Shown here one piece after another: positions 53,161-64,000 of a stretch of DNA of 64,000 bases. Position 1 is the stretch's first letter, and every line of letters begins with the position of its first letter. The notes beneath the pieces were generated by a model, which did no database searches, was not told the origin of the DNA, and saw only the letters and a program-made list of their open reading frames with translations. Both the position numbers and the translations under genes were made by a program. Source of the DNA: Caenorhabditis remanei (lineage: Eukaryota; Nematoda; Chromadorea; Rhabditida; Rhabditidae); contig NC_071331.1 in the NCBI RefSeq assembly GCF_010183535.1, positions 9,486,001 to 9,550,000 of the forward strand. Reading direction: 5' to 3'.

Positions 53161-56100
53161 TCATGCGTCTACTGAAGTAAACCTCAGCCCGGGTATTATA
53201 GACTACTACATCCTCTGATCGACGAGTCTAACCGGTACCGACACAGATAAGAATGGTGGGGGAAGTTAATTTCATAAAAAATACCCTGTTTTTAGGAATT
53301 TCAATCATAATTTTATTGATTTCTAGATACAAAATGTCCTGTTTTTAGGAATTTCAATCATAATTTTATTGATTTCTAGATACAAAATGTCCTGTTTTTA
53401 GGAATTTCAATCATAATTTTATTGATTTCTAGATACAAAATGTCCTGTTTTTAGGAATTTTAAACATAATTTTGTTGATTTCTAACCCGGGAGGATTCAA
53501 ACCCGCGTCTACTGAAGTAACCTTCAGCCCTGGTATTATAGATTACTACATCCTCTGATCGACGAGTCTTACCGGTACCGACACAGATAAGAATGGTGGG
53601 GGAAGTTAATTTCATAAAAAATACCCTGTTTTTAGGAATTTCAATAATAATTTTATTGATTTCTATATTTTAAAAAAGTCCTGTTTTTTAGGAATTACAA
53701 TCATAATTTTGTTGATTTCTAACCCGGGAGGATTCAAACCCGCGTCTACTGAAGTAACCTTCAGCCCTGGTATTATAGACTACTACATCCTCTGATCGAC
53801 AAGTCTAACCGGTACCGACACAGATAAGAATGGTGGGGGAAGTTAATTTCATAAAAAATACCCTGTTTTTAGGAATTTCAATAATAATTTTATTGATTTC
53901 TATATTTTAAAAAAGTCCTGTTTTTAGGAGATTTGATCATAATTTTATGGATTTCAAGGTAAAAAATGTCCTGTTTTTAGGAATTTTAATCATAATTTTA
54001 TTGATTTCTAGATACAAAATGTCCTGTTTTTAGGAATTTCAATCATAATTTTATGGATTTCTAGATAAAAAATGTACTGTTTTTAGGAATTTTAAACATA
54101 ATTTTGTTGATTTCTAACCCGGGAGGATTCAAACCCGCGTCTACTGAAGTAACCTTCAGCCCGGGTATTATAGACTACTACATCCTCTGATCGACGAGTC
54201 TATCCGGTACCGACACAGATAAGAATGGTGGGGGAAGTTAATTTCATAAAAAATACCCTGTTTTTAGGAATTTTAATTATAATATTACTGATTTCTATAT
54301 TTAAAAAAAGTCCTGTTTTTAGGAGATTTGATCATAATTTTATGGATTTCAAGGTAAAAAATGTCCTGTTTTTAGGAATTTTAATCATAATTTTATTGAT
54401 TTCTAGATACAAAATGTCCTGTTTTTAGGAATTTTAAACATAATTTTGTTGATTTCTAACCCGGGAGGATTCAAACCCGCGTCTACTGAAGTAACCTTCA
54501 GCCCTGGTATTATAGACTACTACATCCTCTGATCGACGAGTCTAACCGGTACCGACACAGATAAGAATGGTGGGGGAAGTTAATTTCATAAAAAGTACCC
54601 TGTTTTTAGGAATTTTAAACATAATTTTATTGATTTCTAGATACAAAATGTCCTGTTTTTAGGAATTTTAAACATAATTTTATTGATTTCTAGATACAAA
54701 ATGTCCTGTTTTTAGGAATTTCAATCATAATTTTATGGATTTCTAGATACAAAATGTCCTGTTTTTAGGAATTTCAATCATAATTTTATGGATTTCTAGA
54801 TACAAAATGTCCTGTTTTTAGGAATTTTAAACATAATTTTATTGATTTCTAGATACAAAATGTCCTGTTTTTAGGAATTTTAAACATAATTTTATTGATT
54901 TCTAGATACAAAATGTCCTGTTTTTAGGAATTTTAAACATAATTTTATTGATTTCTAGATACAAAATGTCCTGTTTTTAGGAATTTTAAACATAATTTTA
55001 TTGATTTCTAGATACAAATGTCCTGTTTTTAGGAATTTTAAACATAATTTTATTGATTTCTAGATACAAAATGTCCTGTTTTTAGGAATTTTAAACATAA
55101 TTTTATTGATTTCTAGATACAAAATGTCCTGTTTTTAGGAATTTTAAACATAATTTTATTGATTTCTAGATACAAAATGTCCTGTTTTTAGGAATTTTAA
55201 ACATAATTTTATTGATTTCTAGATACAAAATGTCCTGTTTTTAGGAATTTTAAACATAATTTTATTGATTTCTAGATACAAAATGTCCTGTTTTTAGGAA
55301 TTTTAAACATAATTTTATTGATTTCTAGATACAAAATGTCCTGTTTTTAGGAATTTTAAACATAATTTTATTGATTTCTAGATACAAAATGTCCTGTTTT
55401 TAGGAATTTTAAACATAATTTTATTGATTTCTAGATACAAAATGTCCTGTTTTTAGGAATTTTAAACATAATTTTATTGATTTCTAGATACAAAATGTCC
55501 TGTTTTTAGGAATTTTAAACATAATTTTATTGATTTCTAGATACAAAATGTCCTGTTTTTAGGAATTTTAAACATAATTTTATTGATTTCTAGATACAAA
55601 ATGTCCTGTTTTTAGGAATTTTAAACATAATTTTATTGATTTCTAGATACAAAATGTCCTGTTTTTAGGAATTTTAAACATAATTTTATTGATTTCTAGA
55701 TACAAAATGTCCTGTTTTTAGGAATTTTAAACATAATTTTATTGATTTCTAGATACAAAATGTCCTGTTTTTAGGAATTTCAATCATAATTTTATTGATT
55801 TCTAGATACAAAATGTCCTGTTTTTAGGAATTTTAAACATAATTTTATTGATTTCTAGATACAAAATGTCCTGTTTTTAGGAATTTCAATCATAATTTTA
55901 TGGATTTCTAGATACAAAATGTCCTGTTTTTAGGAATTTCAATCATAATTTTATTGATTTCTAGATACAAAATGTCCTGTTTTTAGGAATTTTAAACATA
56001 ATTTTATTGATTTCTAGATACAAAATGTCCTGTTTTTAGGAATTTCAATCATAATTTTATGGATTTCTAGATACAAAATGTCCTGTTTTTAGGAATTTCA

Positions 56101-59100
56101 ATCATAATTTTATGGATTTCTAGATACAAAATGTCCTGTTTTTAGGAATTTTAAACATAATTTTATTGATTTCTAGATACAAAATGTCCTGTTTTTAGGA
56201 ATTTCAATCGTAATTTTATGGATTTCTAGATAAAAAATGTCCTGTTTTTAGGAATTTTAAACATAATTTTGTTGATTTCTAACCCGGGAGGATTCAAACC
56301 CGCGTCTACTGAAGTAACCTTCAGCCCTGGTTTTATAGACTACTACATCCTCTGATCGACGAGTCTAACCGGTACCGACACAGATAAGAATGGTGGGGGA
56401 AGTTAATTTCATAAAAAAATACCCTGTTTTTAGGAATTTTAATTATAATATTACTGATTTCTATATTTAAAAAAAGTCCTGTTTTTAGGAGATTTGATCA
56501 TAATTTTATGGATTTCAAGGTAAAAAATGTCCTGTTTTTAGGAATTTTAATCATAATTTTATTGATTTCTAGATACAAAATGTCCTGTTTTTAGGAATTT
56601 CAATCATAATTTTATTGATTTCTAGATAAAAAATGTCCTGTTTTTAGGAATTTTAAACATAATTTTGTTGATTTCTAACCCGGGAGGATTCAAACCCGCG
56701 TCTACTGAAGTAACCTTCAGCCCTGGTTTTATAGACTACTACATCCTCTGATCGACGAGTCTAACCGGTACCGACACAGATAAGAATGGTGGGGGAAGTT
56801 AATTTCATAAAAAGTACCCTGTTTTTAGGAATTTCAATCATAATTTTATGGATTTCTAGATAAAAAATGTCCTGTTTTTAGGAATTTCAATCATAATTTT
56901 ATGGATTTCTAGATACAAAATGTCCTGTTTTTAGGAATTTTAAACATAATTTTATTGATTTCTAGATACAAAATGTCCTGTTTTTAGGAATTTTAAACAT
57001 AATTTTATTGATTTCTAGATACAAAATGTCCTGTTTTTAGGAATTTCAATCATAATTTTATGGATTTCTAGATACAAAATGTCCTGTTTTTAGGAATTTT
57101 AAACATAATTTTATTGATTTCTAGATACAAAATGTCCTGTTTTTAGGAATTTCAATCATAATTTTATGGATTTCTAGATACAAAATGTCCTGTTTTTAGG
57201 AATTTCAATCATAATTTTATGGATTTCTAGATACAAAATGTCCTGTTTTTAGGAATTTCAATCATAATTTTATGGATTTCTAGATACAAAATGTCCTGTT
57301 TTTAGGAATTTTAAACATAATTTTATTGATTTCTAGATACAAAATGTCCTGTTTTTAGGAATTTCAATCGTAATTTTATGGATTTCTAGATAAAAAATGT
57401 CCTGTTTTTAGGAATTTTAAACATAATTTTGTTGATTTCTAACCCGGGAGGATTCAAACCCGCGTCTACTGAAGTAACCTTCAGCCCTGGTATTATAGAC
57501 TACTACATCCTCTGATCGACGATTCTATCCGGTACCGACACAGATAAGAATGGTGGGGGAAGTTAATTTCATAAAAAAATACCCTGTTTTTAGGAATTTT
57601 AATTATAATATTACTGATTTCTATATTTAAAAAAAGTCCTGTTTTTAGGAGATTTGATCATAATTTTATGGATTTCTAGATACAAAATGTCCTGTTTTTA
57701 GGAATTTTAAACATAATTTTATTGATTTCTAGATACAAAATGTCCTGTTTTTAGGAATTTCAATCGTAATTTTATGGATTTCTAGATAAAAAATGTCCTG
57801 TTTTTAGGAATTTTAAACATAATTTTGTTGATTTCTAACCCGGGAGGATTCAAACCCGCGTCTACTGAAGTAACCTTCAGCCCTGGTTTTATAGACTACT
57901 ACATCCTCTGATCGACGAGTCTAACCGGTACCGACACAGATAAGAATGGTGGGGGAAGTTAATTTCATAAAAAGTACCCTGTTTTTAGGAATTTTAAACA
58001 TAATTTTATTGATTTCTAGATACAAAATGTCCTGTTTTTAGGAATTTCAATCATAATTTTATGGATTTCTAGATACAAAATGTCCTGTTTTTAGGAATTT
58101 TAAACATAATTTTATTGATTTCTAGATACAAAATGTCCTGTTTTTAGGAATTTCAATCATAATTTTATGGATTTCTAGATACAAAATGTCCTGTTTTTAG
58201 GAATTTCAATCATAATTTTATGGATTTCTAGATACAAAATGTCCTGTTTTTAGGAATTTCAATCATAATTTTATGGATTTCTAGATACAAAATGTCCTGT
58301 TTTTAGGAATTTTAAACATAATTTTATTGATTTCTAGATACAAAATGTCCTGTTTTTAGGAATTTCAATCATAATTTTATGGATTTCTAGATACAAAATG
58401 TCCTGTTTTTAGGAATTTTAAACATAATTTTATTGATTTCTAGATACAAAATGTCCTGTTTTTAGGAATTTCAATCATAATTTTATGGATTTCTAGATAC
58501 AAAATGTCCTGTTTTTAGGAATTTCAATCGTAATTTTATGGATTTCTAGATAAAAAATGTCCTGTTTTTAGGAATTTTAAACATAATTTTGTTGATTTCT
58601 AACCCGGGAGGATTCAAACCCGCGTCTACTGAAGTAACCTTCAGCCCTGGTATTATAGACTACTACATCCTCTGATCGACGATTCTATCCGGTACCGACA
58701 CAGATAAGAATGGTGGGGGAAGTTAATTTCATAAAAAAATACCCTGTTTTTAGGAATTTTAATTATAATATTACTGATTTCTATATTTAAAAAAAGTCCT
58801 GTTTTTAGGAGATTTGATCATAATTTTATGGATTTCAAGGTAAAAAATGTCCTGTTTTTAGGAATTTTAATCATAATTTTATTGATTTCTAGATACAAAA
58901 TGTCCTGTTTTTAGGAATTTCAATCATAATTTTATTGATTTCTAGATACAAAATGTCCTGTTTTTAGGAATTTCAATCATAATTTTATTGATTTCTAGAT
59001 ACAAAATGTCCTGTTTTTAGGAATTTCAATCATAATTTTATTGATTTCTAGATACAAAATGTCCTGTTTTTAGGAATTTCAATCATAATTTTATTGATTT

Positions 59101-62100
59101 CTAGATACAAAATGTCCTGTTTTTAGGAATTTCAATCATAATTTTATTGATTTCTAGATACAAAATGTCCTGTTTTTAGGAATTTTAAACATAATTTTGT
59201 TGATTTCTAACCCGGGAGGATTCAAACCCGCGTCTACTGAAGTAACCTTCAGCCCTGGTTTTATAGACTACTACATCCTCTGATCGACGAGTCTATCCGG
59301 TACCGACACAGATAAGAATGGTGGGGGAAGTTAATTTCATAAAAAATACCCTGTTTTTAGGAATTTTAATTATAATATTACTGATTTCTATATTTAAAAA
59401 AAGTCCTGTTTTTAGGAGATTTGATCATAATTTTATGGATTTCAAGGTAAAAAATGTCCTGTTTTTAGGAATTTTAATCATAATTTTATTGATTTCTAGA
59501 TACAAAATGTCCTGTTTTTAGGAATTTCAATCATAATTTTATTGATTTCTAGATACAAAATGTCCTGTTTTTAGGAATTTTAAACATAATTTTGTTGATT
59601 TCTAACCCGGGAGGATTCAAACCCGCGTCTACTGAAGTAACCTTCAGCCCGGGTATTATAGACTACTACATCCTCTGATCGACGAGTCTAACCGGTACCG
59701 ACACAGATAAGAATGGTGGGGGAAGTTAATTTCATAAAAAATACCCTGTTTTTAGGAATTTTAATTATAATATTACTGATTTCTATATTTAAAAAAAGTC
59801 CTGTTTTTAGGAGATTTGATCATAATTTTATGGATTTCAAGGTAAAAAATGTCCTGTTTTTAGGAATTTCAATCATAATTTTATTGATTTCTAGATACAA
59901 AATGTCCTGTTTTTAGGAATTTCAATCATAATTTTATTGATTTCTAGATACAAAATGTCCTGTTTTAGGAATTTCAATCATAATTTTATTGATTTCTAGA
60001 TACAAAATGTCCTGTTTTTAGGAATTTCAATCATAATTTTATTGATTTCTAGATACAAAATGTCCTGTTTTTAGGAATTTTAAACATAATTTTGTTGATT
60101 TCTAACCCGGGAGGATTCAAACCCGCGTCTACTGAAGTAACCTTCAGCCCTGGTTTTATAGACTACTACATCCTCTGATCGACGAGTCTATCCGGTACCG
60201 ACACAGATAAGAATGGTGGGGGAAGTTAATTTCATAAAAAATACCCTGTTTTTAGGAATTTTAATTATAATATTACTGATTTCTATATTTAAAAAAAGTC
60301 CTGTTTTTAGGAGATTTGATCATAATTTTATGGATTTCAAGGTAAAAAATGTCCTGTTTTTAGGAATTTTAATCATAATTTTATTGATTTCTAGATACAA
60401 AATGTCCTGTTTTTAGGAATTTCAATCATAATTTTATGGATTTCTAGATAAAAAATGTCCTGTTTTTAGGAATTTTAAACATAATTTTGTTGATTTCTAA
60501 CCCGGGAGGATTCAAACCCGCGTCTACTGAAGTAACCTTCAGCCCGGGTATTATAGACTACTACATCCTCTGATCGACGAGTCTAACCGGTACCGACACA
60601 GATAAGAATGGTGGGGGAAGTTAATTTCATAAAAAATACCCTGTTTTTAGGAATTTCAATCATAATTTTATTGATTTCTAGATACAAAATGTCCTGTTTT
60701 TAGGAATTTCAATCATAATTTTATTGATTTCTAGATACAAAATGTCCTGTTTTTAGGAATTTCAATCATAATTTTATTGATTTCTAGATACAAAATGTCC
60801 TGTTTTTAGGAATTTTAAACATAATTTTGTTGATTTCTAACCCGGGAGGATTCAAACCCGCGTCTACTGAAGTAACCTTCAGCCCTGGTTTTATAGACTA
60901 CTACATCCTCTGATCGACGAGTCTATCCGGTACCGACACAGATAAGAATGGTGGGGGAAGTTAATTTCATAAAAAATACCCTGTTTTTAGGAATTTTAAT
61001 TATAATATTACTGATTTCTATATTTAAAAAAAGTCCTGTTTTTAGGAGATTTGATCATAATTTTATGGATTTCAAGGTAAAAAATGTCCTGTTTTTAGGA
61101 ATTTTAATCATAATTTTATTGATTTCTAGATACAAAATGTCCTGTTTTTAGGAATTTCAATCATAATTTTATGGATTTCTAGATAAAAAATGTCCTGTTT
61201 TTAGGAATTTTAAACATAATTTTGTTGATTTCTAACCCGGGAGGATTCAAACCCGCGTCTACTGAAGTAACCTTCAGCCCGGGTATTATAGACTACTACA
61301 TCCTCTGATCGACGAGTCTAACCGGTACCGACACAGATAAGAATGGTGGGGGAAGTTAATTTCATAAAAAGTACCCTGTTTTTAGGAATTTCAATCATAA
61401 TTTTATGGATTTCTAGATAAAAAATGTCCTGTTTTAGGAATTTTAAACATAATTTTGTTGATTTCTAACCCGGGAGGATTCAAACCCGCGTCTACTGAAG
61501 TAACCTTCAGCCCGGGTATTATAGACTACTACATCCTCTGATCGACGAGTCTAACCGGTACCGACACAGATAAGAATGGTGGGGGAAGTTAATTTCATAA
61601 AAAGTACCCTGTTTTTAGGAATTTCAATCATAATTTTATGGATTTCTAGATAAAAAATGTCCTGTTTTTAGGAATTTTAAACATAATTTTGTTGATTTCT
61701 AACCCGGGAGGATTCAAACCCGCGTCTACTGAAGTAACCTTCAGCCCGGGTATTATAGACTACTACATCCTCTGATCGACGAGTCTAACCGGTACCGACA
61801 CAGATAAGAATGGTGGGGGAAGTTAATTTCATAAAAAGTACCCTGTTTTTAGGAATTTCAATCATAATTTTATGGATTTCTAGATAAAAAATGTCCTGTT
61901 TTTAGGAATTTTAAACATAATTTTGTTGATTTCTAACCCGGGAGGATTCAAACCCGCGTCTACTGAAGTGACCTTCAGCCCGGGTATTATAGACTACTAC
62001 ATCCTCTGATCGACGAGTCTAACCGGTACCGACACAGATAAGAATGGTGGGGGAAGTTAATTTCATAAAAAGTACCCTGTTTTTAGGAATTTCAATCATA

Positions 62101-64000
62101 ATTTTATTGATTTCTAGATAAAAAATGTCCTGTTTTTAGGAATTTCAATCATAATTTTATTGATTTCTAGATACAAAATGTCCTGTTTTTAGGAATTTCA
62201 ATCATAATTTTATTGATTTCTAGATAAAAAATGTCCTGTTTTTAGGAATTTTAAACATAATTTTGTTGATTTCTAACCCGGGAGGATTCAAACCCGCGTC
62301 TACTGAAGTAACCTTCAGCCCGGGTATTATAGACTACTACATCCTCTGATCGACGAGTCTAACCGGTACCGACACAGATAAGAATGGTGGGGGAAGTTAA
62401 TTTCATAAAAAATACCCTGTTTTTAGGAATTTCAATCATAATTTTATTGATTTCTAGATACAAAATGTCCTGTTTTTAGGAATTTCAATCATAATTTTAT
62501 TGATTTCTAGATACAAAATGTCCTGTTTTTAGGAATTTCAATCATAATTTTATTGATTTCTAGATAAAAAATGTCCTGTTTTTAGGAATTTTAAACATAA
62601 TTTTGTTGATTTCTAACCCGGGAGGATTCAAACCCGCGTCTACTGAAGTAACCTTCAGCCCTGGTTTTATAGACTACTACATCCTCTGATCGACGAGTCT
62701 AACCGGTACCGACACAGATAAGAATGGTGGGGGAAGTTAATTTCATAAAAAGTACCCTGTTTTTAGGAATTTCAATCATAATTTTATGGATTTCTAGATA
62801 AAAAATGTCCTGTTTTTAGGAATTTTAAACATAATTTTGTTGATTTCTAACCCGGGAGGATTCAAACCCGCGTCTACTGAAGTAACCTTCAGCCCGGGTA
62901 TTATAGACTACTACATCCTCTGATCGACGAGTCTAACCGGTACCGACACAGATAAGAATGGTGGGGGAAGTTAATTTCATAAAAGTACCCTGTTTTTAGG
63001 AATTTCAATCATAATTTTATTGATTTCTAGATAAAAAATGTCCTGTTTTTAGGAATTTCAATCATAATTTTATTGATTTCTAGATACAAAATGTCCTGTT
63101 TTTAGGAATTTCAATCATAATTTTATTGATTTCTAGATAAAAAATGTCCTGTTTTTAGGAATTTTAAACATAATTTTGTTGATTTCTAACCCGGGAGGAT
63201 TCAAACCCGCGTCTACTGAAGTAACCTTCAGCCCGGGTATTATAGACTACTACATCCTCTGATCGACGAGTCTAACCGGTACCGACACAGATAAGAATGG
63301 TGGGGGAAGTTAATTTCATAAAAAATACCCTGTTTTTAGGAATTTCAATCATAATTTTATTGATTTCTAGATACAAAATGTCCTGTTTTTAGGAATTTCA
63401 ATCATAATTTTATTGATTTCTAGATACAAAATGTCCTGTTTTTAGGAATTTCAATCATAATTTTATTGATTTCTAGATAAAAAATGTCCTGTTTTTAGGA
63501 ATTTTAAACATAATTTTGTTGATTTCTAACCCGGGAGGATTCAAACCCGCGTCTACTGAAGTAACCTTCAGCCCTGGTTTTATAGACTACTACATCCTCT
63601 GATCGACGAGTCTAACCGGTACCGACACAGATAAGAATGGTGGGGGAAGTTAATTTCATAAAAAGTACCCTGTTTTTAGGAATTTCAATCATAATTTTAT
63701 GGATTTCTAGATAAAAAATGTCCTGTTTTTAGGAATTTTAAACATAATTTTGTTGATTTCTAACCCGGGAGGATTCAAACCCGCGTCTACTGAAGTAACC
63801 TTCAGCCCGGGTATTATAGACTACTACATCCTCTGATCGACGAGTCTAACCGGTACCGACACAGATAAGAATGGTGGGGGAAGTTAATTTCATAAAAAAT
63901 ACCCTGTTTTTAGGAATTTTAATTATAATATTACTGATTTCTATATTTAAAAAAAGTCCTGTTTTTAGGAGATTTGATCATAATTTTATGGATTTCAAGG
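53161..64000. repeat. Satellite array 2 (higher-order, continues past window)
   Basis: At least 25 cassettes of about 140 bp (ACCCGGGAGGATTCAAACCC to GGTACCGACACAGATAAG and GGGGGAAGTTAATTTC) are separated by 1 to more than 30 copies of a 53-bp AT-rich monomer (CCTGTTTTTAGGAATTTCAA...GATTTCTAGATACAAAATGT). The longest pure-monomer run is about 54600-56270. Monomers come in CAATCATAA and TAAACATAA types and in ATTGATT and ATGGATT types that tend to alternate in blocks. The repeated 67-codon frames here are repeat artefacts, not genes. Confidence 0.97.
60495..60625 (-). other. tRNA-like cassette of the satellite (representative copy)
   Basis: On the minus strand every cassette reads GCGGGTTTGAATCCTCC, a T-arm/B-box-like hairpin. 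It is preceded by a CTGAAGG-TACTTCAG hairpin and a TAGACT...AGTCTA inverted pair with about 20 nt between. No acceptor stem closes, so it is not a tRNA, but the order of hairpins is tRNA-like and is kept in all copies of both arrays. Confidence 0.4.

Noticed and set aside
54225..61151. Repeated 67-codon open frames (M-V-G-E-V-N-F...)
   Set aside because: They are identical frames falling in the satellite cassette and monomers, begin at GTG or ATG by chance and have no splice or promoter context.
53161..64000. CRISPR-like alternation of repeats and spacers
   Set aside because: The 'spacers' are themselves copies of one 53-bp monomer and the cassette is about 140 bp; this is a eukaryotic higher-order satellite in a nematode-like genome.

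Overview
The window looks like a piece of a Caenorhabditis-type nematode chromosome, species undetermined. It is AT-rich, has short introns of about 45-65 bp with TTTTCAG/TTTCAG acceptors, carries remnants of the Caenorhabditis-expanded SPK domain, Tc1/mariner-type (TA target) and hAT-type (8-bp target) elements, and a Ty3/gypsy-like LTR element. Very little of the 64 kb is protein-coding.

The main signal is a dense, two-stranded set of candidate 21U-RNA (piRNA) genes. I counted by hand 38 exact copies of the nematode piRNA promoter core CTGTTTCA (22 on +, 16 on -) outside the satellites; base composition predicts about 2. In 31 of the 38, a YRNT start signal (T = first base of a 21U-RNA) lies 38-41 nt after the core; about 11 would be expected by chance. 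Most near-consensus cores (CAGTTTCA, CCGTTTCA, CGGTTTCA) show the same spacing. Copies that should not work, such as one in an exon and one in a transposon arm, lack it. The loci fill about 1.6-12.3, 19.6-27.0 and 39.9-53.0 kb and also occur inside the SPK array.

Layout: 0.1-1.6 kb, foldback hAT-like element; 1.6-12.3 kb, non-coding DNA with 21U candidates; 12.36-15.78 kb, LTR element with an intact gag-protease ORF but no reverse transcriptase; 15.78-17.66 kb, first satellite array; 17.67-23.1 kb, one orphan exon, 21U candidates and a hAT MITE; 23.2-28.2 kb, diverged duplicate of 1.6-6.2 kb; 28.2-32.3 kb, TE-rich stretch with a hAT relic encoding a BED-finger fragment; 32.3-40.3 kb, tandem array of decayed minus-strand SPK-domain genes; 40.3-51.0 kb, more 21U candidates, local tandem duplications and a palindromic Tc-like element; 51.37-52.75 kb, the best host gene (four exons seen, no known domain); 53.16-64.0 kb, second satellite array running off the window.

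Duplicated arms allow internal comparison. Between copies the promoter core and YRNT are kept while the 21-nt body diverges, or the core is lost in one copy. They also give near-empty target sites for several transposons. One 21U candidate lies antisense to a SPK exon and would pair with a neighbouring SPK copy with two mismatches. No small-RNA data were available, so every 21U call is a sequence-based candidate.
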